64,000 bases of DNA from assembly GCA_030867875.1 (NCBI GenBank), contig JAOWCC010000936.1:74247032-74311031 (forward strand), given 5' to 3'. The stretch comes from Actinernus sp. WN-2022 (lineage: Eukaryota; Cnidaria; Anthozoa; Actiniaria; Actinernidae). A program made the translations under genes and the position numbers. Positions 21,965 to 56,375 of the stretch are shown one piece after another (position 1 is the first letter of the stretch; each line of letters begins with the position of its first letter). The notes beneath the pieces were generated by a model that was not told where the DNA came from, ran no database searches, and saw only the letters and a list, made by a program, of their open reading frames with translations.

Positions 21965-22145
21965 TGAGTGGAAGCGCCTGAGTGGAAGCGCCTGAGTGAA
22001 GCGCCTGAGTGGAAGCGCCTGAGTGGAAGCGCCTGAGTGGAAGCGCCTGAGTGGAAGCGCCTGAGTGGAAGAGCCTGAGTGGAAGCGCCTGAGTGGAAGC
22101 GCCTGAGTGGAAGCGCCTGAGTGGAAGCGCCTGAGTGGAAGCGCC
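21965..22145 (-). repeat. 14-bp tandem array D, 13 units
   Basis: Thirteen minus-strand units, one of them 13 bp (single-base deletion near 21999) and one with GAGCC for GCGCC. It lacks the outer CTTT/GGCACTT variants of the other arrays, which suggests unequal exchange or conversion at this end. Confidence 0.93.
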
Positions 22146-22178
22146 AACGTGTGACCCCTATCGGCTTCCGTAATATGA

Positions 22179-23270
22179 AGCAATACAACATGTTTTCTAG
22201 TTAACAATGAGTATACGTAGTTAAAGGGCACTCACCATTAGAAAGCCACGTATACATCTTTTCATTCTTTGTAAGACCTGGACCACCTCAAATAGTTGGT
22301 AGCGTATATGACGGCAGTGAAACAAACGTCACCAGCTTAATTCCGACTCTAGACTGTTTTCCAGCCGCTATCAGCCGATACTTTGCATTAAAACCAAGTT
22401 TACTTGATAGAGCGGATTTCAATTGAGTGTCGGAAATGTTTTGGTTTTGCGCTTACTAAACTCTCCTATTGGCTGAAAAAGCAAACCAACCAATCAGAAT
22501 CCAAACGCAAATTGTTTTTTGTTTTGCTTTGGTTTGTCATTGGCTCACAGGGAAACCATTTATGAGTTACTTGTGATTACTCGCTCCGCTCTATGTAGGT
22601 TGTTTAGCTCTTACAAAGTCATTTAGTTTCATTAGATTCGAGAAATGAAATTTAACTTGTGTTTTTCTTCGCGGTAACGTAAATTACTTCAAACCATGCG
22701 ACAGCTGTATCAGTGCTCAGTACAGAAAAAATCCATCTAGCTGAAGAGCTCTCTGCCGTCTATTCTCTGACTTAGCTTCGAGTCTTGACTTCAGTAAAAT
22801 AAAATAACTTTAAAAGGGAGCTCAAGCGATAAATTGTATATTATTATATCCTGGGTTTTCGCAGTATTAACTTCCATGGCACATACATGTTATAAGTCTA
22901 TAATTATTCCATTTAAAATCATGTTTGTCATTAAACGGCGTCATGGTCATTTTTTTTCACGTGCAACAGTGCTAGCGTTAACCTCCAATGGCATCCGTTC
23001 ACTTAGAATGGCTGAGAAACGACGATATATTTGAAGTCCAGTCAGTTTTAAATACTGTGCGGACTAGAGTAACGGGGACGCCGGGGTGACGTAAAGCAAA
23101 CAAAATCAGCGTTGTTTTTATACGTTTTATATCCTGTATGGTGTTTCAATAAAATAATTAATAAATATGAATGAATTAATGCATATAACAATGTGACAGT
23201 TCTGTCACATTTGATACGTTATCATGTACGTTATGCAGACATTCTGTCACTCGATAACGGAAAATGGTCG
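22179..23270. other. Intergenic sequence
   Basis: No gene recognised. Several CCAATCAGAA/CCAATGG words and AT-rich stretches occur, but no element boundaries could be defined. Confidence 0.35.
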
Positions 23271-23274
23271 CCAG

Positions 23275-23860
23275 TTTTAAGCCCCGTCCACACTAATCCG
23301 TTTGAAAACCCATACTTTCTTATTCGTTTTTACCGATCATCCACACTAAAACGATCAAAAACGGAGATGTTTATCTATGAAAACGGAGGTTTTCGAAAAC
23401 GCTTTCCAGAGTGTAGACTTTTGAAAACGTAGGTCTATCGTTTTAGTCGGGGACGGCTTTTCAAAAACGCTTACGTCACAACTCATTATTCAAGCGTTCG
23501 CGCGTAAATAAACCACTGTGGGGCCGGCTGAAGGGGCTCCGAAAAAAAATCCCGAAAAACCACCCAACAAAGAGAGAAACATGACAGAAGACATCACAGT
23601 GGCAAGGTAAGTAATTTTTATTCAAATATTTTACAGTATTTATGGCGAGTAAACGGAGTTCGCTACGCTCCCATGCAAACCCTTATAACTGGTTATTTTC
23701 ATAACTTGAGCTTGGGCTGCCTGTGCTTGGTGTAAACTTCGAGCGAACGCGTCTTGTCTACAGTGTTTTCGCGCTTCAAAAAGAGCGGGAATGGACGGTC
23801 GAAAACGATGTGAAAACGCTATGTGGACGCAGTGCTTTTTATCGTTTTCGGGGAACCTTA
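23275..23860. mobile_element. Possible inverted-repeat element with GAAAACG words
   Basis: GCCCCGTCCACACTAATCCG at the left resembles the complement of the right end (CTATGTGGACGCAGTGC and TCGTTTTCGGGG). Both sides are rich in AAAACG/CGTTTT words. Ends are not sharp and no duplication was seen. Confidence 0.35.
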
Positions 23861-24159
23861 GATGTGGGCTCCCTGTGGTGATTTAAGCCACCTCATTCCC
23901 AGGGTCTTCCGCGCATCCAGCATGGTTAAACTTTAATAGGCTTTTAGTTTTAATAGGTCCTATGTCAGAATACAAACATTTCGTAACCTTCGACCGAATG
24001 AAAGGCACATAACGCGTCGGCATGTTGTCGAAGTACTCTCTATACAGTATTTGGTTTTATAAATCTCTGGCGAATCTAGGAAGTAGTTTTCTCAGTGGAT
24101 CAACGAGTGAGTCACACATGAGGTACGTACAAAGTAGTTTTTTTTTCGTGGGAAATAAG

Positions 24160-24352
24160 GGGCCTTTCTAGGTGTATCAACGTCCTGAAATTCAGGACAA
24201 TGAACAACTCTATTGTGGGGTTAGGGTTCTTTGTATTTCAGGGTATTGTTTTGCTCTAGTTCATTGTATTCTGAGGTTAGGGTTCTTTGTATTTCAGGGT
24301 ATTGTTTTGCTCTAGTTCATTGACATTGTCGTTGACACACCTAGAAAGAGCC
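24160..24352. mobile_element. 193-bp hAT-like MITE with 8-bp target duplication
   Basis: Terminal repeats GGGCCTTTCTAGGTGT and ACACCTAGAAAGAGCC are near-complements. GAAATAAG flanks both ends (24152-24159 and 24353-24360). Inside, a ~64-bp segment starting GGTTAGGGTTCTTTGTATTT is tandemly duplicated. Confidence 0.75.
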
Positions 24353-24932
24353 GAAATAAGCTTAGTCGACTTCAGAGTCCAGTTGCTTCCTTGCTTGCTA
24401 TTGCGTTGCAAATTTATAAGCCAGTTATGATTTCTGAAGATATGGTTCTGACTGCGGTACGTGTACCTGGTCCTGGGGAATATTTAGCTGAGTTTACTAA
24501 AATATTGAGCTCGAAGTCGACTGCGAGCAGATAGTCATAGAGTGTTTGATGATATGTAAAAGGTACAGCTATCCAGGCTGGATTTGGCAATACATACTCG
24601 TATCTGACACGTATGTATGGCAGACACGGTATCTAATTCTTGAATGGAATTGTCCAGTTTCGAATGCTATTAGATTCATTTTATCACATTATAGTTTCTC
24701 ATTGTCAGTGAAGAGAACATTGTGCGAAATCGACACAATACAATAATTAAATACTGCAGCAAAAATCTCCTAGCGGAGTAACACGCCACATGGGGGATGT
24801 TTTGTTCTAGTTGGTATTTAGCTTATTCATGAACATAGTAGTTGAAGTACTCGAGATTACGTGGACTGAGAGGCTATTCCACTCAGGGATAATTTTAACA
24901 AAAAAAAGAGTTTCTAAATTGTTCTGTGTTAG

Positions 24933-25768
24933 AGAGTGTTCATTATTTACATTATTTATGGCTTGGGGGGGGGGGGGGGGGGGTAGGGGGGTCAGCGTTT
25001 CATCTGCTTCTCTTGTTAAAACTTTTATGACCCCCCTATGAATGAATTAAAACTTACATGTAGATGACCCCCCAATAACATTGCTCGAAACTTTATTGAC
25101 CCCCCCCCCCAACAAAAAAAATGTATGTGCAAGAAAGAATGCAAACTGCATATACTGCATATATGTAATCTATTAAATTTACTATTATATTTTCTAGATT
25201 TATAGTATTTTCCATGATACATTACCTTTGTTTTGTAGAAAAAATATATATACATGTATTCTTGTGGAAATCTCTACCTTCAGTACCCGGCCTCCTTTCC
25301 GAATGGGTACTTTAATTTGTGCATCATATTGCATTGTTCTGTAGTCTCATAAATAAATAACTATAACTAAATCAATTAAAAAGAGATCAGCATTGGCATA
25401 ACTAATCTCCTGGACACCAATCCATTATCTGTTGTATGGGGATGTGCCTTTGATCATGAGCTTAGAGAATACTATCCTGCGTATCAAGGAAACAAAGCAG
25501 ACTGTGTCTAAAGCCGGAGCCAAAATTTTTGAGATTTTACTGCTCTCTAAAACACTGGTTTCCTGTGTTCTGGAGACTAAACATTGGCTTAGCATTATAA
25601 CAACAATTTCATTACATTTTACCTGACACTTTGATGACCCCCCCAATTAGTAGGTAAAATCTTTGATAACCCCCCTACAAAAACACTTAAAACTTTTTTT
25701 GCCCCACCCCCCCTATGATTTAACCGACCCCCCCCCCCCAAGCCATAAATGATGAACACTCCCTTACA
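24933..25768. mobile_element. Foldback element with G/C homopolymer blocks
   Basis: GAGTGTTCATTATTTAC and TTATGGCTTGGGGGG at the left face CCCCCCAAGCCATAAATGATGAACACTC at the right (shown in parts). Several TGACCCCCC blocks recur inside. TTA flanks both ends, a possible 3-bp duplication. No coding. Confidence 0.55.
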
Positions 25769-26222
25769 AGATAACTGCCGGAACTTGGCAGAGTTCGATC
25801 TAGTTCTGTCATAGAGGGCACAAGGTAATCTTCCTTTGGGATCTTTACAATACTATTGACGACTTTGAACAGTAGAGTTAATCTTTGATTCAATGTAATC
25901 CATGTGGGATCACCTATTTCAATCTGCACATTCTTCTCTTCATTTCTCAAACCCACTTCCATGTGGGATACTTATAACCGGGACGTAATTAAAATCCATG
26001 TATGCTCTTTGAATATTTAGACAACCGCATAATTACATTGTATTTTAGTGTTATTCTTCTCAAAAACAACACGCTTGTCCCCAGGGGAAGCCAGGGTCAT
26101 ACAATCAATAGCATTTAACAAAACGGTTTCAAAAGCAACTCAACTGCGACATCTTTAGTTAAGGCAGAGGAAACTAAACTTCTCAGAGATTTGTTCTGTT
26201 CCTCGGCGATCATAGTATAACA

Positions 26223-26385
26223 AACTTATACCATGGCATTTCCGGGTATTAGTAATTTAAATTGCCCCTCGAGCCTCGGGAAGATTTGTAAAAGTCCCTT
26301 GGCCTGCAGCCTTGGGGACTTCCCTCGATTCGTGAGGCAATTTTAATCACTAATACCCCACATGCCATGGTATAACTTATAATTA
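26223..26385. mobile_element. Short palindromic element
   Basis: ACTTATACCATGGCA and GGGTATTAGTAATTTAAATTG face AATTTTAATCACTAATACCC and TGCCATGGTATAACTTAT. About 160 bp, arms about 55 bp, with CCTCGAG/CTTCCCTCGA inner pairing. Confidence 0.65.
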
Positions 26386-26531
26386 TACCCTTGCTAGCTA
26401 ACTGCCGATATAAACTGCATGCGACAAGGCTGTGCAAGCGAACAAGGCTGAGAAAAGATCAAGTGTGTCACAGCCGCATGGGTCATGAGATGTAATCACC
26501 CAAAAATCTTACAGCCTATTTTCACCCAGTG

Positions 26532-26612
26532 GCCGATCTTGGATTCAAAGCGAGGCAACCTTTGTTTTTGCTAACCTAGCAAAAACAAAGGATTGCCTCT
26601 CTTTAAATCCAA
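26532..26612. repeat. Near-perfect hairpin
   Basis: CTTGGATTCAAAGCGAGGCA and CCTTTGTTTTTGC pair with GCAAAAACAAAGG and GCCTCTCTTTAAATCCAAG around a short TAACCTA centre. Same family as 4612-4731. Confidence 0.7.
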
Positions 26613-26758
26613 GATGACCACAAAGTGAATTGCTCTCCATTGTGTGATTAACTAGCTGGTCAGTTATTGAAATTGCTATGCCCTGCGGCGTGCAGTAGAT
26701 CTGATTTTCATTAATTAAGCCTCTCTGTAACGTCCCATTTGTGAATTTATCTCTACAG

Positions 26759-27563
26759 ATCACTTATGGCTGAATCATCGGACAGTAATGGCATGCGGTA
26801 CGGTGCTACGGGACAAACCAGGATTGCTATGGGGTTCGTGCAGGGTACTCCACCTAGTGAAGAATTTTATAAAGTAGGGAATGGAAACTGCGAGGAAAAA
26901 GCCTTCAAAAGGGGAGAAGTTTCGGATGATACAGATAGAACAGAAGGTGAACGAAAACCTGAAGGAATTTGTGACCTGAATAAATCCTGTGATGAGGAAG
27001 ATACTTTTGTTGATGCTAGAGAGTACGTGAATACACCTCGACGTCACACGGGTGATATATCTACTCATGTTATTGTCACTAATCAATGCTATGATAATAT
27101 GGAAAGAACCAATCAAAATGCCCCAGGTGACGTCACTCAGGAGGGACCTATTGCAATCCGTCACGTGTCATTTGGGAACACCGATGAACCCGAGGGGCAG
27201 TCAGACGACACTGAGCTCATGGACTCGATAACGCGAACACAACGACATGTGTCCTTTACTGACGTCAATCAAACTGAGGCGGCCAATAGTAGATCAGATT
27301 CGGATCTGTCCGATTCCCCGTCACGCAATCGTACCGTAACAACCAGTGGTCACCAAACTCACAGTGAGGCTGAGGAGTGTGGCGAGAGTGAGGCGTCGGT
27401 TATAATGTCTACGGAGACCGTCTCGTTTTCCAGGCGTCGATCGGGGAGTTTACTGAGCAGCCTCACGCCGCGCAGAAGACGAAGACGGAGAATCTCACGG
27501 CACGGGACAGTTGTTACGGACTCGTTTGTGAACGAGTGCATATGCTGTTGTTCGATTCTATAG
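26759..27563 (+). CDS. Putative membrane-anchored disordered protein with CaaX box and RHVSF motifs
   Basis: An acceptor (TTATCTCTACAG) ends at 26758; the frame is open from there, with an ATG at 26766 giving 265 residues. The start may lie in an upstream exon, since the frame reaches the acceptor. The sequence is rich in Ser, Thr, Asp, Glu and Arg, with no recognised domain. RHVSF occurs at residues 132-136 and 160-164 and fits the RVxF docking pattern for protein phosphatase 1. SRRRSGS (222-228) and a seven-Arg run (236-242) precede the C-terminus CICCCSIL: C262-SIL is a CaaX box, with Leu favouring geranylgeranylation, and Cys 258, 260 and 261 could be palmitoylated. Function unknown. A distant AATAAA lies at 28086. 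Confidence 0.6.
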
Positions 27564-27779
27564 TCTTTCTTAGACTAATTGAATGAGGAATATGAAATGA
27601 AGACCTTTAATTGGCTCGTCTGGGAATAAGAGAGCAACTAAAATGAGTGATAATCAATTAATAAGAATTATAATATATTATTTACCGACCGGGAGATCCA
27701 CTTATACGGACCCACTATAAGGCCAGTAAATAATGTCTTTATTGTTTCCCTTACCAATTTAATTAATTGTACTTGCTTT

Positions 27780-28075
27780 CATTAATTCAGTCGCGAACTC
27801 GCACAAGAAGCGATACATCGTCAGTCTTGAGTGTGCGATCTTTGTTCTCTGTGCTCAAAATGAATGTCCTGGGAATGGGACAGTTTTCCATGTTTCGAAA
27901 GGCTTTTAATACGTGTTCAATTCTAAGCTAACTTACGTACTAAGAATCACGTCAAAAAATGATTTTTAAAAACTTTGGAATTGGTCCGGATGAGAAAAAC
28001 CGTACCGGGTCGCCAGCCAATCATAGCGCGCGATTTTAGTGGATTCCGGTCTGGAAAAGAATACTGGTATTACGA
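27780..28075 (-). repeat. Dispersed repeat, pair with 5000-5270
   Basis: Reverse-orientation copy of 5000-5270, starting with CTCGCACAAGAAGCG and ending near GGATTCCGGTCTGGAAAAG. Confidence 0.55.
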
Positions 28076-28319
28076 GTTACATAAAAATAAATATTTTCAT
28101 ATGCGTATTTTATGTAGTTACTAATTATTGACATTGACAGAAGTACTAGCATTATTAAGTTAAACCTAGTATTAATCTGGAAGTGGAAAGTTCAGGAATT
28201 GTAAATATGCGAACTAGATCAACTAGTGACAATCAGTTTAAAGTTCAACTTTGAACGTAAGTTATCTAGTATTAGGCTGTGGTCGCACTTGAGCTAATCA
28301 AAGTAAACGATACGTAATA

Positions 28320-28583
28320 GGCCCTTCCACGGTTTCTTTGAACTTTTGATATATACGTATAACAGCAAAACAGTCGATACTACTGAAAAGAGCACCTCGC
28401 ACAAACTTGCCCCTCAATCAAAATTTCCATACAAACGTCTGTAAAATTTTCCGAGTTTGCGGGCCTAACTTTGCTCCTATTCAAGCTCTCTCAAATTTGG
28501 GATTTTGACTAACTTTTCAGCAGTATCGACGGTTTTGCCGTTATACGTATATGTCAAAAATTCAAAGAAACCGTGGAAGGGTC
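28320..28583. mobile_element. MITE with ~70-bp terminal inverted repeats
   Basis: GGCCCTTCCACGGTTTCTTT at the left mirrors AAAGAAACCGTGGAAGGGTC at the right, and pairing continues inward through the ATACGTATA and GTCGATACT segments. No clear target duplication. Confidence 0.7.
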
Positions 28584-28829
28584 TTTTGCGCACTTAGAGC
28601 GCACTAGAAGTAACTTAAAATCACAGGGTTCCCACACATTTGCAGGAAAAAATTTCCTCGCATTTCACTGACCAAGAAGCATTTTTCACCGACCTCCAGA
28701 ACACGCTCGTATGTTTTTCAAATATTCAATCACTATTTGGGGACAGCAACACTGAAAAAAACAGCTAAAAATAGGTATAATGAAGCCCATCCTCGACTTT
28801 TCATTGAAATTTGGGATTTCCGAGACCAA

Positions 28830-28935
28830 ATCCTTTTGCTCTGACGAAGGGCTAGCGCTCGAAACGTCAGCTGCTACTCGCTTTCCACGGCGGTTAGCAT
28901 ACCTCAATCGACTTTAGTCGATTACATACCAGTGA
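28830..28935 (+). repeat. Dispersed repeat with hammerhead-like motif, second copy
   Basis: Closely similar to 4795-4915, with the same CTCTGACGAAGGGCTAGCGC start and GGCGGTTAGCATACC tail. The hammerhead-like core is at 28838-28871. Confidence 0.65.
28838..28871 (+). ncRNA. Candidate minimal hammerhead ribozyme
   Basis: CTGACGA (28841-28847), weak stem II, GAAAC (28861-28865), GTC (28866-28868), with GCT/AGC as stem I. Identical in core to 4809-4842, with the same two-pair stem III. Confidence 0.45.
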
Positions 28936-29521
28936 AAATCCTAAATTCCCCGACTTAAAAAAATACGCGATGTAAAGTGGTAAGAACCTGGGAACTCTGA
29001 ACGAGGCGGACGTTCCGTATTCGAAATTAGATGCAAATTTCTAGCTTGGTTTAGGGCACTCTTGAAGCAGGCCGAGGCTATGCGTAACACAGACAGTTCT
29101 CTCATTTGACTGGCTATGCAAACGCGATACGGCAGGTCTGCACGTTTGACATGTCATGGGTAAACGCATCGTCGCCCGAGTCTAGCACGGCAAAAGTATT
29201 CGGTAGAAAAAGCATGCAGGTACGCGTTCCTAGCTCAAGTGTGACCACGGCCTTAGTTTCGACTTCGGACTGAATTCGGGGGTCAATATATTTCTGGGAA
29301 ACTGCCACCCACCCCGCCCTTGGGAGTACATGTGTAATTATTGATCAACCATTAATTTAGAAACGGTTTCTCCTTTTATGCGCACCACGGGTTTAAATTA
29401 ATGGGGAAATGGTTGATGGGCTTTCCGTGGCATCAGTAAGGATGAGGGACTAGTGCACTAGGATAAACCCTCACTTTAGTTAACCTTATTTCGGTTAGTT
29501 GTTCCTTTTAAAGCCTGGAGG

Positions 29522-29722
29522 AATTATAGAATAGCCCGCCACCTCTTCGGCTTTGTTAGTGCGGTCCGCGGTTCCGAAGTGAGTGAATATTATTGCAAAG
29601 GCATATGAAACTTCCTATTTACTCCAAATTCAAACATTTTAGAACGACAAAACTATAACATTCACTCTTGGGACGGCGGACCGCATAACTAACAGCTTGA
29701 GAAGTGGTGGGGTATTCTATAA
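29522..29722. mobile_element. MITE with AATTATAGAATA ends
   Basis: AATTATAGAATAGCCCGCCA at the left mirrors TGGTGGGGTATTCTATAATT at the right; inner pairing continues through GCGGTCCGC and GCGGACCGC. About 200 bp, no coding. Confidence 0.65.
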
Positions 29723-29821
29723 TTGTAAAAAAAGGTATTCTTTTATATAGCGCAAATTCTATCTGAATATATATTCATACGCGCGTAAAAAAGTTTTTTT
29801 ATGATAACCTAAAGTTGTAAT

Positions 29822-30075
29822 AGTCCAGATTCGTATTCGAAAATTACCACTGAGTGCGATGACTACAGACTCATGTATACAGGGTTAGCCTCGTTCTAAA
29901 GTGAAACATTCATAAATACCAGCAAGGTGGGCTATTCACAACTGCGTATTGTTGTAGTTTCGCGTTTTGCACCTACTCGCTGGTATGTACGATGTTTAAC
30001 TTAAGAACGAGGCTAAATAAGTCTAGTCATCGCATTCAGCGGCAAGTTTCGAATACGAACCTGGACGATTGTACC
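29822..30075. mobile_element. Foldback MITE with GTCCAGATTCG ends
   Basis: GTCCAGATTCGTATTCGAAA mirrors TTTCGAATACGAACCTGGAC; GCCTCGTTCTAAAG and TTAAGAACGAGGC form an inner pair. About 250 bp. Confidence 0.65.
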
Positions 30076-30293
30076 TAAAGCCTTTTCCACACGGATTCGC
30101 AAGGCGACAAGTCTAATTGTCGAAATTAAATTCTTAAAGCGTAGCCAAACGGCTCGCAAGTTTAGTCATAAATGCAGTCTAACTTGCGATGGGTGGCCAA
30201 ACGGTGAAAAACGTGCGTAGACTTCGTGCGAATAGATGCTAGACGAAGTCATTGCAAGTGGGATTGACTTGCGAGACAGTTCGGTCAGGGCTT

Positions 30294-30497
30294 TAAGGCT
30301 GGTTCACACTTGCGACATAAGCACAAGAACATACGCAAGCGCAGATTGTAATTTAAGGTTGGATGAATAAATCGGCGATTTAGTATTTTTCAGGGTGATT
30401 TTTAGGGTATTTTTCGAGATTTTCCGACACTAACCATGAAGTACAATCTGCGCTTGCGTATGTTCTTATGCTTATGTCGCAAGTGTGAACCAGCCTT
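30294..30497. mobile_element. PIF/Harbinger-type MITE
   Basis: Ends AGGCTGGTTCACACTTGCGA and TCGCAAGTGTGAACCAGCCT are exact complements, and pairing runs ~55 bp. TTA flanks both ends. The TWA duplication and a GGTTCACAC-type end fit PIF/Harbinger MITEs. Confidence 0.75.
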
Positions 30498-30844
30498 TAG
30501 TGGGCGGGAGGATGTGGACCCACATATTCCCAACCAACATATTGAATGCCACCACCTTTCAAATATACTGAATATATAATTAAGTATTCAGTTCAAGATG
30601 TACAAAATCCTATTTATAATAAATACATTGTTCTCCGATTTGCTACATTATATTCTGAACTGAATGTTATAGTTCTTATCACAGTATTTATTTTTCGTTC
30701 AAATGTTTGACAAGATCAAGAACTCATTTCGTATTGTAGTCTGGACAGGCTCATACACGGACGCTATTCAAATGTGAAGTACGCCTCTCACGTAACTGAA
30801 GCAACTGATAATTGGGTGGGCACAAGAGTGCGATTTCATTGTAG

Positions 30845-30945
30845 AATGGACCAATAGTTACGCATGCGCAGTTGTACAAATCCTTTGTTTATGTGGCGGG
30901 CCACCGGATGTTACACAATAGACTTGAACAACTGCGCATCAATCG
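30845..30945. repeat. Short inverted repeat
   Basis: ATGCGCAGTTGTACAAATC faces GACTTGAACAACTGCGCAT, about 90 bp apart. Possibly a small MITE. Confidence 0.4.
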
Positions 30946-31095
30946 TAAACTGGTCTATATATTTAGATAGATATTCAAATTTGTATTGCGTCCGTGCAGG
31001 CTCTCCTGTCCCTCCAATAAGCCTGTCCGCAGGCTACAATTACAGTTCTTCCCGCTTTATCATCTTTCAGGTTCTCTATAGCTTTTCTTGTTCAA

Positions 31096-31587
31096 TCACT
31101 TTTTGATAACCCACTGCGCATGCGCAACCCTGACACCAGAAACCCTTGGTTTGTACGACACAGCATGCCCCAGCCCTCCTACATTAGTGTTCCAGGGAAG
31201 GGCTCGGTTTTGGCCTTCTAATATAGACGGCTGTTTTCGCAAGCTAAAATGCCCCATGCACGCTTCAGAGAGCGAAAATGTAGCCAATGTGAAAATATAA
31301 CACTTCAAATCGCTTGCATGATTTATTGATTCTGATATTATACATTCATCTCCGTTCTCCAGGCGAGCCGTTGAGTTGCGGTGAATAAGATCAAACTCCC
31401 AACATAGGCTCAAGCGGAGAAACTGAGGAAAACTAGTTCATTCTAAAGTTAATTCTCCGTTCGAGTCCTTCGTTGGGCACTTTTCATTTTTACCCGTGCG
31501 AATGTAAAACTAGGTATGCCGCAAAACATGCTGCAGCGAGCCTCTTGTCATTAGTTGAAGCCTGTTTGAAACTATAACGCGTAACGC
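31096..31587. other. Intergenic sequence
   Basis: A minus-strand open frame of 105 codons (31096-31413) has no recognisable family, and its GC-richer part looks repetitive. No gene is claimed. Confidence 0.3.
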
Positions 31588-31853
31588 CTCGTGTACACTA
31601 GCGACATTAGACTATACGTAGACACAGTGCCGTATTTATCCTGCTCTTTCTTAGGGCAGGCTTCATTTGGGTAACCTGTGGTGCACAAACCTCATGACGG
31701 TTAGAGCCCGTGGGTTCGAGGTTTCCAATCCCTAAAATCTGAACCGCGCACCACAGGTACCCCCCCAAAAAAACAGAATCACAACTCGCAAGTACGTATA
31801 AGAACAAGTAACTGACTGGGTCTGCTTATTCTAATGTCGTTAGTGGAAACCAG
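31588..31853. mobile_element. Inverted-repeat element with inner hairpin
   Basis: The left end (TACACTAGCGACATTAGACT) mirrors the right (TCTAATGTCGTTAGTGGAAA). Inside, AACCTGTGGTGCACAAACC faces CGCACCACAGGTACC, with a GGGTTCGAGG word resembling a tRNA B box. Confidence 0.5.
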
Positions 31854-32017
31854 TCCTTTGATAAATTACATACGCGGGTTAAACTACTGAAACAGTACGT
31901 CCAACGAGTATCAACATCCGGGAATCTCTAGTCCTGGACCCGGGATGAAGAGAAATAATCTCTAAGGGAACAATTGGATGAAAGCACTGAAATTGCTCCA
32001 TTTTTCAGTCCACTTGG

Positions 32018-32023
32018 TTTATT
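32018..32023 (-). terminator. Poly(A) signal of the PKN gene
   Basis: AATAAA on the minus strand, about 236 nt after the stop codon at 32259-32261. It is the first canonical signal in a suitable position. Confidence 0.6.
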
Positions 32024-32258
32024 CATTATGATACAATAAGGCTTGGAATAATATATATATCGGAGTCGAGTGGCTTTGGTCTCTTCAAAACGACTCCACT
32101 ATGTACTAGCGGCCACGCTTGCCTTGAAAAATAAAAACCAATCACCTGTGGCTTTATAAAATTGTCCTCTGTACAATTTGATGATTAAACTGAATTAAAT
32201 GTAAAATAAAAAAAGATATTCCACTACCTAACAAAGAACTGTAAAATATTGAGTGGAG

Positions 32259-56375
<24,117 letters not shown>

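Larger units (their letters stand above)
14541..22172. mobile_element. Foldback element 1 (outer), 14-bp array ends, 6-bp target duplication
   Basis: The left end begins TACGGAAGCCGATAGGGGTC and runs into array A; the right end is array D followed by the reverse complement of the same terminus. ATATGA flanks both ends (14535-14540 and 22173-22178). Without the nested element 2 and its duplicated CTGTTG it is about 3820 bp. Order: 5' terminus, 28-unit array, 1.7-kb palindromic region, ~1.3-kb tail, 13-unit inverted array, 3' terminus. No transposase was found, so it is probably moved in trans. The 6-bp duplication is reported for Dada elements among others, but the superfamily is not assigned. 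Confidence 0.85.

Noticed and set aside
31096..31413. 105-codon minus-strand ORF
   Set aside because: No recognisable family, no splice context, and part of it looks repetitive.
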